64,000 bases of DNA from Bacillus_AB infantis_C (GTDB lineage: Bacteria; Bacillota; Bacilli; Bacillales; Cytobacillaceae). Position numbers and translations under genes: made by a program. Shown here in pieces: positions 30,251-38,731 of this stretch (position 1 is the stretch's first letter; each line of letters begins with the position of its first letter). The notes beneath the pieces are model-generated. The model was not told the DNA's origin. It made no database searches and was given only the letters and a program-made list of their open reading frames with translations. Where the stretch lies: assembly GCF_050107595.1 (NCBI RefSeq), contig NZ_JBNILH010000004.1, forward strand, positions 248,001 to 312,000. The letters are read 5' to 3'.

Positions 30251-31180
30251 ATGGAAAAAACATTAATTTTCGGACATAAAAACCCAGATACAGACACAAT
30301 CTGCTCAGCCTTGGCCTATGCAGACCTGAAGACGCAGCTTGGTCAGGAAGTTGAAGCTGTGCGACTTGGTGAAATCAACGGCGAAACTCAGCATGCGCTG
30401 ACAAAGTTCAACGCTGAAGCTCCCCGCCTGATCAGCAATGCGGCTGATGAAGCGCAGACAGTTATCCTTGTAGACCACAACGAGCGCCAGCAGAGTGCGG
30501 ACGGAATCGAGAATGTGCGTGTGGCTGAGGTTATCGACCACCACCGTATCGCTAACTTTGAAACAAGTGATCCTTTGTACTATCGCTGCGAGCCTGTCGG
30601 CTGTACTGCTACGATTCTGAATAAAATGTACAAGGAAAACGGAAAGAGCATACCGCAAAATATCGCTGGCCTGATGCTGTCTGCAATCATTTCTGACTCC
30701 CTTCTGTTCAAATCACCGACTTGCACGGACGAAGATGTGAAAGCGGCACATGAGCTTGCAGAAATCGCTGGCGTTGATGCGGAAGAGTATGGCCTTGAAA
30801 TGCTGAAGGCTGGTGCTGACCTTAGCGATAAGTCTGCTGCACAGCTTGTCAGCCTGGATGCGAAGGAATTCCAGATGGGTTCTGCTAAAGTGGAAGTGGC
30901 GCAGGTGAACGCCGTTGATACAAACGATGTGTTTGCGATGGAAGAGGAATTGCGCGCGGTAATTAACAGCACGATCGAGGAAAAAGGACTGGATCTGTTC
31001 CTGTTTGTTGCAACGAATATCCTGACGAACGATTCTGTAGCGCTTGCGCTCGGTAAGGAAACAGCTGCTGTCGAGAAAGCATTCAATGTGGTGCTTGCGG
31101 ATGACAAGGCTGTCCTGCAGGGTGTTGTTTCACGTAAAAAGCAAATTGTGCCTAACCTGACTGATGCACTAACAAAGTAA
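30251..31180 (+). CDS. ppaC: Manganese-dependent inorganic pyrophosphatase
   Basis: The 309-residue family II (DHH) pyrophosphatase hydrolyses pyrophosphate to phosphate with Mn2+. It carries FGHKNPDTDT at the N-terminus, VILVDHNERQQS, VIDHHRIANF and the C-terminal DHHA2 domain with VVSRKKQIVPNLTDAL. AAAAAGGAG lies 9-15 nt ahead of the ATG. Length matches PpaC of Bacillus (309). It is monocistronic, ending in a bidirectional terminator shared with degV. Confidence 0.97.
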   Translation: MEKTLIFGHKNPDTDTICSALAYADLKTQLGQEVEAVRLGEINGETQHALTKFNAEAPRLISNAADEAQTVILVDHNERQQSADGIENVRVAEVIDHHRIANFETSDPLYYRCEPVGCTATILNKMYKENGKSIPQNIAGLMLSAIISDSLLFKSPTCTDEDVKAAHELAEIAGVDAEEYGLEMLKAGADLSDKSAAQLVSLDAKEFQMGSAKVEVAQVNAVDTNDVFAMEEELRAVINSTIEEKGLDLFLFVATNILTNDSVALALGKETAAVEKAFNVVLADDKAVLQGVVSRKKQIVPNLTDALTK

Positions 31181-31185
31181 AACTA

Positions 31186-31217
31186 GCCGCTCCGATAAAT
31201 CCGGAGCGGCATTTTTT
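31186..31217. terminator. Bidirectional terminator between ppaC and degV
   Basis: GCCGCTCCG (31186-31194) pairs with CGGAGCGGC (31202-31210), followed by ATTTTTTATT on the plus strand. The convergent degV gene ends at 31216. Confidence 0.88.
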
Positions 31218-32055
31218 ATTTCTTATACCAACCAAGCCCCATAGACCCTTCGCCTAGATGCGTGCCGATGACCGGGCCGAAATAGCCGATCATAAATTCG
31301 ACGTTCGGCAGCTCTTTTTCAAGCTCTGCTTTCCAGTCATAGGCTTCCTGCTCGCGGTTCGCGTGGATGATGACGGCACGGTATTCACCGCCGCCGGCAG
31401 CAGCATCGCCAAGAAGGTCGGCAATCCGCTTCATCGCTTTTTTGCGTGTGCGGATTTTTTCAAATGGCACGATGACCTTGTCCTGGAAATGAAGGAGCGG
31501 CTTAACTTGAAGCAGGCTTCCGATCAGTGCCTGGGCGCTTGAAAGACGGCCGCCGCGCTGGAGGTGGGAAAGGTCGTCGACCATGAAGTAGGCCCGGACT
31601 GAATTCTTCATTTCCTCCAGACGTGCCATGATGTCCTGCGGGTCCCTTCCTTCCGCTGCCATTTCTGCCGCTTCAATGACATAAAAGCCCTGGACCATGC
31701 AGCTGATTTCGGAATCGAACGGATAAGCCTTTATCCCTTCGACCATACTGCCTGCTGTGACGGCTCCCTGATAGGTGCCGCTGATGCCGCTCGACAGATG
31801 GATGCTGATGACAGCATCATAGTCGGCCGCTAATTTTTCAAACAGCTTCACGAATTGGCCCGTAGACGGCTGTGAGGTCGTCGGGAGCTCCTTATGCTTC
31901 ACTTCTTCATAAAATGCTTCTGCTGTAATTTCTACCTCTTCCTCGTATGTTTCATTTCCGAATATAACACTGAGAGGGATCATATGTATGTTCAGTCGAT
32001 CCCGCAGATCCTTCGGGATGTAAGCAGTACTGTCTGTTACTACGGCTGTTCTCAT
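31216..32055 (-). CDS. DegV family fatty-acid-binding protein
   Basis: The 279-residue protein starts MRTAVVTDSTAYIPKDLRDR and has the DegV features ELPTTSQPSTGQF and ISIHLSSGISGTYQGA. A later LSHLQRGGRLSSAQALIGSL and IGTHLGEGSMGLGW complete the family pattern. DegV proteins bind fatty acyl chains and some act as FakB partners for fatty-acid kinase. No FakA gene is adjacent. In B. subtilis degV lies beside degSU, and degU-degS are close by here too, with sda in between. Confidence 0.93.
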   Translation of the reverse strand: MRTAVVTDSTAYIPKDLRDRLNIHMIPLSVIFGNETYEEEVEITAEAFYEEVKHKELPTTSQPSTGQFVKLFEKLAADYDAVISIHLSSGISGTYQGAVTAGSMVEGIKAYPFDSEISCMVQGFYVIEAAEMAAEGRDPQDIMARLEEMKNSVRAYFMVDDLSHLQRGGRLSSAQALIGSLLQVKPLLHFQDKVIVPFEKIRTRKKAMKRIADLLGDAAAGGGEYRAVIIHANREQEAYDWKAELEKELPNVEFMIGYFGPVIGTHLGEGSMGLGWYKK

Positions 32056-32193
32056 ATAAAGAGTACCATCCTTTGTTTTTTCTCTACATATATGTCCAAT
32101 TTATATTTTATATGAAAACAAGGTAAAATCCTAGGGAGAAAAATAGCATGGTATTAGGGGAAGCATCAATAAAAGGGGCAGCCTGTAAGACTA

Positions 32194-32349
32194 TTAATAA
32201 GTAGAGGCCATTGGCAGAAGATGCGAAAGCTGCCTCCGGTTGATTTCATCGGCAATCAGTTCAATAAAGTCAGTGTCTACATTGCACACCAGAGCATCTT
32301 CAAAAACTTTGAACAAATTCTCATCTGATAAAAGCAGCAGGCTGGACAT
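32194..32349 (-). CDS. sda: Sporulation checkpoint protein Sda
   Basis: A 51-residue frame on the minus strand runs from ATG at 32349 to TAA at 32194, with GGAGG about 11 nt ahead. Residues 8-29 (LSDENLFKVFEDAL then NVDTDFI) and 28-46 (DFIELIADEINRRQLSHLL) match the two-helix hairpin of Sda, which in B. subtilis carries LSDELL and DFIELIENEIKRRSL. Sda inhibits KinA and blocks Spo0A phosphorylation when replication is disturbed. Between degV and degU this is an unusual place for it. A SigA-type promoter lies upstream at 32387. Confidence 0.85.
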   Translation of the reverse strand: MSSLLLLSDENLFKVFEDALVCNVDTDFIELIADEINRRQLSHLLPMASTY

Positions 32350-32386
32350 AATTTAGCAAAACCTCCATCCAATACTTTTATCCTAT

Positions 32387-32415
32387 ATTTAACACACAAT
32401 TACATAAATTGTAAA
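32387..32415 (-). promoter_or_regulatory. Candidate SigA promoter of sda
   Basis: On the minus strand TTTACA (32410-32415) is followed after 17 nt by TTAAAT (32387-32392), about 40 nt ahead of the sda start. No clear DnaA boxes were recognised nearby, unlike the B. subtilis sda promoter. Confidence 0.5.
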
Positions 32416-32570
32416 CAATTATTTAAATACTTTTGCATTACATTAAAATGACAAACGCGACCTCTTTCGGGACTTATGAAGCTAATCTGTCTGACTCAGC
32501 AGGGACCTTCTCTTAAGCAGGCTTAAACAAAATATGTACCTGCACCACTCCGCAGATTTTTCTTCCCATA

Positions 32571-32593
32571 CAAAAAAGCACGCCGAAGCGTGC
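32571..32593 (-). terminator. Terminator of degU
   Basis: GCACGC (32578-32583) pairs with GCGTGC (32588-32593) around CGAA; on the minus strand TTTTTTG follows. It lies just after the degU stop. Confidence 0.75.
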
Positions 32594-32598
32594 CTTCA

Positions 32599-33282
32599 TT
32601 ATCTTACTTCCACCCAGCCGTTTTTGATGGCTACAACAACTGCCTGGGTACGGTCGTTCACATTCATTTTCTGCAGAATATTGCTCACATGGTTTTTAAC
32701 TGTTTTTTCACTGATGAACAGTGCTTCACCGATGCCGCGGTTGCTTTTTCCGTCAGCCAGGAGCTGAAGGACTTCGCATTCCCGGCGGGTCAGCAGATGA
32801 AGCGGACGGCGGATTTCCACCTGTGTATATCCTTCTCCGCTGCCGGTTTCGTCAGATGCCAGGCGGCGGTATTCTTTTACAAGATTATGAGTTACTTTCG
32901 GATGCAGGTAAGAGCCACCGTCAGCGACCACTTTGACCGCTTCCACAAGGGCATCGGCATCCATTTCCTTCAGCAGGTAGCCGCTTGCTCCAGTTTTCAG
33001 GGCATGTGTTACATAGTTTTCATCATCATGGATGGAAAGGATGATGACCTTTGCATCCGGATATTTTTCAACTAACTGCTTTGTCGCCTCCACACCGTTG
33101 ATTGTCGGCATATTGATATCCATGATGACAACATCGGGATTATATTCCTCTACCAGTCCGACAGCTTCATTGCCGTCGTCCCCCTCGGCTACAACCTCGA
33201 ATGTCCTTTCGAAATCCAGAATTCGCTTTACCCCTTCTCTAAACAGCTGATGGTCATCAATAATGACGATTTTTGTAGTCAT
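32599..33282 (-). CDS. degU: Response regulator DegU
   Basis: The 227-residue NarL/LuxR-type response regulator has a receiver domain (about 1-120; VVIMDINMP contains the phospho-accepting Asp) and a C-terminal HTH (about 160-225; LLTRRECEVLQLLADGKSNR, then KTVKNHVSNILQKMNV). DegU controls motility, competence, biofilm and exoenzymes according to its phosphorylation level. Size and neighbour degS agree with B. subtilis (229 residues). It lies 65 nt downstream of degS and may also have its own promoter there. Confidence 0.97.
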   Translation of the reverse strand: MTTKIVIIDDHQLFREGVKRILDFERTFEVVAEGDDGNEAVGLVEEYNPDVVIMDINMPTINGVEATKQLVEKYPDAKVIILSIHDDENYVTHALKTGASGYLLKEMDADALVEAVKVVADGGSYLHPKVTHNLVKEYRRLASDETGSGEGYTQVEIRRPLHLLTRRECEVLQLLADGKSNRGIGEALFISEKTVKNHVSNILQKMNVNDRTQAVVVAIKNGWVEVR

Positions 33283-33347
33283 TGTTACGCCTCCCTAAAT
33301 CTCCGGTATGTGTTTATCTATTTTTGTGTACAGCATTTTTACAGGCT

Positions 33348-34490
33348 TCATTGGTTTAAAGGAATCTGGATAAGCACAACTGTCCCAGTATTAAACTTTG
33401 AATCTATCGACAGCTGCCCCTCGAGTAATTCAACTCTCTCCCTCATGCCTATGAGGCCAAACGATTCATCTTTTTTCTCATTTATATCAAAGCCTTTGCC
33501 GTTATCCTTTATAACAGCTATAGCATTTGATTTCTTAATTTCAAGCTTGACTTGTATTTCCCTCGCTTCCGCATGCTTCAATGCATTCTGGACCGATTCC
33601 TGGATCATCCTGAAAAGAGCCACTTCGTATTTAGGCGGAAGCCTTTTATCCTCTCCAATATTCTGGAAAGTGATGCTGGTGCTGTTATGATACTCTTCGA
33701 TTGTCTGAAGATATTTTTTGAGCGTAGGGACAAGGCCAAGGTCATCCAATGCCATGGGACGCAGATCATAGATGATCCTGCGCACTTCATAGAGGGCATT
33801 GCGGACCATTTTTTTCAGGCTGCGGATTTCTCCCAGAGCTTCATCCGCTCCCCTTTCACGGTAGATCCGTTCTACCAGATCTGAACGCATCATGACATTT
33901 GCCATCATCTGGGCCGGTCCGTCATGAATTTCCCTTGACAGCCTTTTCCGCTCTTCCTCCTGGGCACCAATGATTTTCAGTCCAAAATCCTGCTTCAGCT
34001 TTGCATCTTCCAGGACTTCACCCATCTGCTTCAAGTCACTCATCAGGTAATCCATGACCACATTGATCTGGGAAACAAGGTTTTCCGCTCTTTCAATCGT
34101 CTCAGTCAGACCCATGAGCCTTCTTTCGATATCATCCCTGCGGTCCCGCAGCTGTTTCTCGGCCTGACGGTTCATAGACAATTCCATCTGGAGTTTATGG
34201 GCCTTTTCATAGGCCTCCCTTACTTCCAGTTCAGTATAGTCCTTGAAATGCATGCTGACCTCAGAGAGCCTCTTTCTGGCAAATCTCGTTTGCCCTTCAA
34301 GCTGATCGCCCTCTTCGATTGTCCGGACTACCATTTCTTTTACGGCTTTTAGTTCATCAGCCAGTGTCTCGTAGTCTTTTCTGCACTGCTCGCCAATCCT
34401 GAAAATTTCATCCTTGCTGCTGTCGACAGTTTCTATCATTTTTTCCAGTATAAAATCAAGTGTTTTTGTATCAAATCTTTTCTTCATCAT
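33348..34490 (-). CDS. degS: Sensor histidine kinase DegS
   Basis: The 380-residue cytosolic kinase has a long N-terminal coiled-coil sensor region (about 1-175), a HisKA_3 phospho-acceptor motif EERKRLSREIHDGPAQMMAN near 180-200 and a C-terminal ATPase (NALKHAEAREIQVK, KDNGKGFDIN and GLIGMRERVELLEG). DegS phosphorylates DegU. No membrane segment is present, as expected for DegS. GGGGGAA precedes two adjacent ATG codons at 34490 and 34487. Confidence 0.97.
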   Translation of the reverse strand: MMKKRFDTKTLDFILEKMIETVDSSKDEIFRIGEQCRKDYETLADELKAVKEMVVRTIEEGDQLEGQTRFARKRLSEVSMHFKDYTELEVREAYEKAHKLQMELSMNRQAEKQLRDRRDDIERRLMGLTETIERAENLVSQINVVMDYLMSDLKQMGEVLEDAKLKQDFGLKIIGAQEEERKRLSREIHDGPAQMMANVMMRSDLVERIYRERGADEALGEIRSLKKMVRNALYEVRRIIYDLRPMALDDLGLVPTLKKYLQTIEEYHNSTSITFQNIGEDKRLPPKYEVALFRMIQESVQNALKHAEAREIQVKLEIKKSNAIAVIKDNGKGFDINEKKDESFGLIGMRERVELLEGQLSIDSKFNTGTVVLIQIPLNQ

Positions 34491-34989
34491 TATTCCCCCA
34501 GGAGTGAAAACGAATGACCTGACAGCTCCGTATATACAGATCTGCTGCAGATGGGTTCAGCCCGTGCCGCTGCTATGTAACCCCTACCGATGTCTTTCAC
34601 TATTTTAGCGTGAATCGACAGGTTATTCTATCTGTAATCTATGAAAACCATGGAAATTAATGAAAAATTCGGTAATTTGGCATAGTCTTGTATTTTCTTC
34701 CTAAGTCTTATATCCTAGATGAAAATGATTTAAACAGCATATTTTGACAATCTTTCTGCTATTTAACAGAAAAACCGCTTAAAAACAATCCCAAAATACT
34801 ATTCTCAAATAGCATTTTTGCTCTTTTGAATAACATTTTCATTATACCATGCAATAAATACACCTATATTAAAGTTTGATTACAATAAAATGAAAAACAC
34901 AGCTTCGGCATTTTGTCGCTTTATAATGAACTTTGCGATAGACTCTATTCAATCAATATGATTTCTGATTGAGGAAAGGAGCTTTTTAC
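34491..34989. other. Non-coding region between degS and the IMPACT family gene
   Basis: This 499-nt AT-rich divergent region must hold the promoters of degS and the 34990 gene. I found no convincing complete promoter, hairpin or small coding frame in it. Confidence 0.5.
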
Positions 34990-35628
34990 ATGCTTTCATA
35001 CTATAGAACAGTCAAGGATTACGGAGAGCACGAAATCATTATTCAAAAATCACGCTTCATCGCACATATAGCCAGGGCTGAAACCGAAGAAGAAGCACAG
35101 CAGTTCATCCAAATGATCAAAAAAAAGCACAGCACCGCTACACACAATTGCTCGGCTTACCTGATCGGCGAGAATAACCAGATTCAGAAGGCCAATGACG
35201 ATGGCGAGCCGAGCGGAACGGCCGGGGTCCCAATCCTGGAGGTTCTGAAAAAAAAGGACCTGAAAGATACCGCTGCAGTCATAACAAGATACTTCGGCGG
35301 AATAAAATTAGGAGCAGGCGGGCTTATCCGTGCCTATGGCAAGTCGGCCTCGGAAGGGATAGCGGCCGCCGGTATCGTTGAAAGAAGGCTTATGCGCGTT
35401 ATGCATACAAAAGTAGAATACACATGGCTTGGGAAGCTGGAAAATGAGCTCCGCTCCTCCGTCTATCCCATCAAGGAAATCCACTATCTTGATTCTGTTG
35501 AATTCGAAACATATGCAGAAGAAGGAAAGACTGCTATCTTCAGCGATTGGATGACAGAGCTGACCAACGGGCAAGCTGATATATCAGAAGGTTCCAGCCT
35601 CTACCTGGAAGAAGAAGTTCCTCAATAA
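34990..35628 (+). CDS. yvyE: YigZ/IMPACT family protein (YvyE)
   Basis: The 212-residue protein has an N-terminal UPF0029/IMPACT domain (SRFIAHIARAETEEEAQQFI, ANDDGEPSGTAGVPILEVL, RYFGGIKLGAGGLIRAYGKS) and a C-terminal DUF1949 domain. The molecular function in bacteria is unclear. An earlier in-frame ORF start at 34969 exists, but the ATG at 34990 follows AAAGGAG and gives the family start MLSYYRTVKDYGEHE. In B. subtilis yvyE lies next to degS and an LCP gene, as here. Confidence 0.93.
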   Translation: MLSYYRTVKDYGEHEIIIQKSRFIAHIARAETEEEAQQFIQMIKKKHSTATHNCSAYLIGENNQIQKANDDGEPSGTAGVPILEVLKKKDLKDTAAVITRYFGGIKLGAGGLIRAYGKSASEGIAAAGIVERRLMRVMHTKVEYTWLGKLENELRSSVYPIKEIHYLDSVEFETYAEEGKTAIFSDWMTELTNGQADISEGSSLYLEEEVPQ

Positions 35629-35754
35629 AAAATAGACTCTTCGTGAAAAATTCATTTTACGAACTGCCAAAAAGATTGTAAAATTAAGTTTGGTTTATTT
35701 GTTGAAAAATGTCCAATTATCACATATTAACTTTTAACCAAAAGGAGAAAAATG

Positions 35755-36819
35755 ATGTCTGCTAATAGACAAGTATATAAAGTCCAGAAAAAGAGAAAAA
35801 AGCGCCGCAGGATCTTTCTATGGATTGTTGTCCCGCTGCTTGTTCTCGTTCTTGGCGCCACTTCTTATGCAGCCTTTCTTTATAATAAGGCCCAGGATGT
35901 CGCCGGCAAGTCCTATCAGCCAGTTGAAAGGACATCAGCTAAAAGGGAGAAGCCGGTCGATCCCGATATCGATAACATCTCACTCCTTTTCATCGGAGTT
36001 GATGACAGCGATGTCCGCAACTATCAGGAGAGTTCACGTTCAGATGCCCTGATGGTGGCAACCTTTAATGAGAAAGCCAAATCTGTAAAACTATTAAGCA
36101 TTCCAAGGGATTCAAACGTGTATATCCCTTCTGTCGGCTATAATGACAAAATCACGCATGCCCATGCAAAAGGCGGGGTCCCGTCCACTATTGAAACAGT
36201 TGAAGGGCTGCTTGATATCCCGATCGACTATTATGTGAAAATGAATTTCAATGCCTTCATCGATGTTGTAGACGCACTTGGCGGCATTGATGTAGAAGTC
36301 CCTTATGCACTAAGCGAAAAAGACTCCCATGACAACAACCATGCCATCAACCTGCAGCCAGGCCTCCAGCAGCTGGACGGAGAAGAAGCACTTGCCCTGG
36401 CAAGGACGAGAAAGCAGGACAATGACATCGAACGCGGCAAGAGGCAGCAGGAAATCCTGAAGGCCATCATGAACAAAGCCGTTTCCGCCAAAGGGCTGAC
36501 CAAATATGGCGATGTGATGGAAGCGGTCGGAGATAATATGGCAACCGACCTGTCTTTTGATGAAATGAAATCATTCATCGATTATGCCACAGCCGGCACC
36601 GGCCTTGACATTGAAACATTGACCCTTGCAGGAAGCGATGATTGGACAGATACCGGCTACTATTATCAGCTGGATCAGACATCATTGGAGGAAGTGAAGC
36701 AAACTCTCAAATCACACCTGGATTATAATCCGGATGCCCCTGCAGATGCCCTAAGTGAAGGCGATGCGGATGCCGCGGATTATGATGCCGGCAGCAGCAG
36801 CGAAGAAGATGGCTATTAA
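35755..36819 (+). CDS. LCP family wall-polymer ligase
   Basis: The protein of about 354 residues has one N-terminal membrane segment (about 22-44, after KKRKKRRRIF) and an extracellular LytR-CpsA-Psr domain (LLFIGVDDSDVRNYQESSRS, KLLSIPRDSNVYIPSV, and later ALALARTRKQDNDIERGKRQ). LCP enzymes attach teichoic acids or other anionic polymers to peptidoglycan. The C-terminus ends in an acidic Asp/Glu/Ala tail. AAAGGAG precedes two adjacent ATG codons (35752, 35755); spacing favours the second. Its neighbours TagO and the yvyE homologue fit the B. subtilis tagU (lytR)/tagO region. Confidence 0.95.
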   Translation: MSANRQVYKVQKKRKKRRRIFLWIVVPLLVLVLGATSYAAFLYNKAQDVAGKSYQPVERTSAKREKPVDPDIDNISLLFIGVDDSDVRNYQESSRSDALMVATFNEKAKSVKLLSIPRDSNVYIPSVGYNDKITHAHAKGGVPSTIETVEGLLDIPIDYYVKMNFNAFIDVVDALGGIDVEVPYALSEKDSHDNNHAINLQPGLQQLDGEEALALARTRKQDNDIERGKRQQEILKAIMNKAVSAKGLTKYGDVMEAVGDNMATDLSFDEMKSFIDYATAGTGLDIETLTLAGSDDWTDTGYYYQLDQTSLEEVKQTLKSHLDYNPDAPADALSEGDADAADYDAGSSSEEDGY

Positions 36820-36828
36820 TTCTTTTCA

Positions 36829-36870
36829 AAAAACGTCCTACTGTTCACAGTCAGGACGTTTTTATTTTTG
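36829..36870. terminator. Bidirectional terminator after the LCP gene
   Basis: AAAAACGTCCT (36829-36839) pairs with AGGACGTTTTT (36853-36863), with an inner ACTG/CAGT stem. It is followed by ATTTTTG on the plus strand; the A-run on the left serves the convergent gene at 36884. Confidence 0.88.
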
Positions 36871-36883
36871 CCGGAGAGGATCC

Positions 36884-37249
36884 TCATCCCTCAGCCAAAG
36901 CTTGCAGCTCCCCTATCCATGAACCCGCCTCATAGATGCAATCTTTTATACCAATAACCTTCAAAAAATCAAGCAGATCTCTGTATGACTTCTGCTTGTA
37001 CTCCTCCATAACGGAAAATTCCCTGATGTACGCAATATTATTCACAGGAAATCCTTCTGTATATTCTGTTCTCAGTGTATATCCTGATGAAAGTTGTTTT
37101 GTGTCCTGATCCTGCTGTTCCCCTGAGCAAGTATAAATGACAGCTTCACCAATTTTTTGCTGCCTGGCCTTGAACTGAAACGAAAAGACAATGGCACATT
37201 CTTCATCACAAAAAGACGGCAAAATTTGCATATCCAGCTCACGTTCCAT
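36884..37249 (-). CDS. Hypothetical protein, possibly GNAT-like
   Basis: The 121-residue protein is not recognised with confidence. AGAGGTG precedes the ATG at good spacing. The C-terminal half (NIAYIREFSVMEEYKQKSYR then DLLDFLKVIGIKDCIYEA) vaguely recalls an acetyltransferase-like strand-helix pattern, but the acetyl-CoA loop is not evident. It lies just downstream of the peptide gene at 37490, from which it is separated by a terminator. It is soluble with no signal or membrane segment. Confidence 0.6.
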   Translation of the reverse strand: MERELDMQILPSFCDEECAIVFSFQFKARQQKIGEAVIYTCSGEQQDQDTKQLSSGYTLRTEYTEGFPVNNIAYIREFSVMEEYKQKSYRDLLDFLKVIGIKDCIYEAGSWIGELQALAEG

Positions 37250-37419
37250 AGGACACCTCTTTCAAGTGTTTTCTATACTATAACAGACCCAAAAATCACT
37301 TGAAATTCGTATATACGGTTATTTAAACCTATTGCAGCTCCATTTCCTGTTAAAGCAATAACAAAACGAAGAAAAATATAACTATAAGCATATTTTTTCT
37401 TTAGTATGTTAAAATGGAA

Positions 37420-37455
37420 ATAAAAAAGAACCACCCTAGTTTGGTAGGGCAGTTC
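37420..37455 (-). terminator. Terminator of the exported-peptide gene
   Basis: On the minus strand GAACTGCCCTA pairs with TAGGGTGGTTC (37445-37455 with 37428-37438, including G-U pairs) around CCAAAC, followed by TTTTTTATTT. It lies 35 nt after the peptide stop and indicates a discrete transcription unit. Confidence 0.85.
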
Positions 37456-37489
37456 GAGAGATTTATTGTTAAGAAATGGGGGGATGCAA

Positions 37490-37615
37490 TCAGTGGATAG
37501 AAGGAAGTTCAAGAGTATGGATTGGACCTCCGCTGTTATTGCCCGCGTTAGCAGCAACACCTACACCTAGAATTAGAGTTAGAGCTGCAATTACAGCAAA
37601 TAAACGTTTTTTCAT
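37490..37615 (-). CDS. 41-residue exported signalling peptide precursor (PapR-like)
   Basis: The ATG at 37615 follows AAGGAGGG with good spacing, and TGA closes the frame at 37490. Residues 1-24 (MKKRLFAVIAALTLILGVGV then AANA) form a typical Sec signal sequence. The rest is a short polar tail ending in HTLELPSIH. It is too short for usual gene finders. A strong terminator follows. It diverges from a PlcR-like regulator 185 nt away. PapR, the peptide sensed by PlcR, also has a signal peptide and a C-terminal DLPFE-type core, and the ELPSIH end here is similar in kind. I infer that it is the cognate peptide; maturation is unproven. Confidence 0.75.
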   Translation of the reverse strand: MKKRLFAVIAALTLILGVGVAANAGNNSGGPIHTLELPSIH

Positions 37616-37742
37616 GGGAATAAGCCCTCCTTATATTTTTGAATCTTATTTGTTCTTCCAGTTCTATTTAACCACAAAATTAAATGTTGCATATTTATTA
37701 TTTCAGCCTATTATACTTAGTTTTTCCTATTTAATCTCTATA

Positions 37743-37771
37743 TTTAGACTATTGCTAAAAAAAAATATAAT
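37743..37771 (+). promoter_or_regulatory. Candidate SigA promoter of the PlcR-like regulator
   Basis: TTTAGA (37743-37748) is followed after 17 nt by a perfect TATAAT (37766-37771), about 30 nt ahead of the start codon. A PlcR-box-like half site (TATGCAA read on the minus strand, 37687-37693) lies in the shared divergent region. Confidence 0.6.
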
Positions 37772-37799
37772 TGTAGGAATATTTAGGGGGAGCATTTAC

Positions 37800-38690
37800 A
37801 TGGATTTTTCGGCTATCGGGAGTAAGATAAAGGAACTCAGAAAATTGTTGGGATTATCTCAAAAAGAGCTTGCTGCAGAAATATGTACCCAGGCACAGAT
37901 CAGTAAAATTGAAAAAGGAGATGTATATCCTTATGCCTCAACTCTTTATTTAATTTCACAGCGGCTGGGAGTTGATGTCAACTACTTTTTTGATATCGGA
38001 ACAACCCCACGGCTCGATTATGTAAAAGAAGTCAGTCAGCAATTAAAAATTGCAAGGAGAAAGTTCTATTATGATGAAATTAAGCAAATAGTAAAAACAG
38101 AAGAAAAGAATCCTCTTTTTGCTCATAACAGGAGAAATTTACAATTACTTTTATGGCATAAAGGGATTGCTTCATATTATTTAGATAAAGATGTCTCCTC
38201 TGCATTAGTTTATTTTGACCATGCTGTCGAGCTGACGCATGACAAAGTATGGACCGAGAGAGAAATAGAGATAGCCATCAGCAAAGGAATCATCTATTTT
38301 GAAGAGGAAAAGCTTGAAGCTGCCCTTGAAATTTATGAGCATGGCAGGGTTCAGCTATCTTTACTTCCCCTTATTCAAGACGTCTCCATTAAAACAAGGC
38401 TCTTTTACAATACTGCACGTGTACTCACTAGGCTCGATCGGTTCAAGTCTTCCATCGACTACTGCAAAGAAGCCATCCAATGGTGCATTGAAAACGAGGA
38501 TCTCTTCCTTCTAGGGGAGCTTCATTACCATATTGGCTATAATTATGAGCTGCAGGCCGATTATGAAAGGGCCAAATCTTATATGAAAAGATCTTTGATT
38601 ATTTTTGAGCTGCAGAAGGACAATAAGTATATTTCTTTTATAGAAGGAAAAATCAAGCAATGGGAAGCAGCACAAAATAAATCCATATAA
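37800..38690 (+). CDS. PlcR-like peptide-responsive regulator (HTH-TPR, RRNPP family)
   Basis: The 296-residue protein has an N-terminal XRE-type HTH (about 5-62, IGSKIKELRKLLGLSQKELA then EICTQAQISKIEKGDVYPYA). The remainder, about 75-290, is TPR-like helices (YYLDKDVSSALVYFDHAVEL; HYHIGYNYELQADYERAKSY). Size and N-terminus resemble PlcR of the B. cereus group (about 285 residues). The open frame extends upstream to 37476, but that part overlaps the divergent peptide gene and lacks a ribosome site, whereas GGGGGAG precedes the ATG at 37800. RRNPP regulators bind re-imported peptides. The likely partner is encoded at 37490. Its target genes are unknown. Confidence 0.9.
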   Translation: MDFSAIGSKIKELRKLLGLSQKELAAEICTQAQISKIEKGDVYPYASTLYLISQRLGVDVNYFFDIGTTPRLDYVKEVSQQLKIARRKFYYDEIKQIVKTEEKNPLFAHNRRNLQLLLWHKGIASYYLDKDVSSALVYFDHAVELTHDKVWTEREIEIAISKGIIYFEEEKLEAALEIYEHGRVQLSLLPLIQDVSIKTRLFYNTARVLTRLDRFKSSIDYCKEAIQWCIENEDLFLLGELHYHIGYNYELQADYERAKSYMKRSLIIFELQKDNKYISFIEGKIKQWEAAQNKSI

Positions 38691-38723
38691 AAAAGGGCCA
38701 CTCTTTCGAGTATGCCCTTTTTT
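38689..38723. terminator. Bidirectional terminator between the regulator and tagO
   Basis: AAAAAAGGGC (38689-38698) pairs with GCCCTTTTTT (38714-38723) and contains an inner ACTC/GAGT stem. The symmetrical A and T runs serve both convergent genes. Confidence 0.88.
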
Positions 38724-38731
38724 CATTCTTA

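Noticed and set aside
37476..37799. N-terminal extension of the PlcR-like regulator
   Set aside because: It overlaps the divergent peptide gene and the shared promoter region and lacks a ribosome site. GGGGGAG and the HTH start point to the ATG at 37800.
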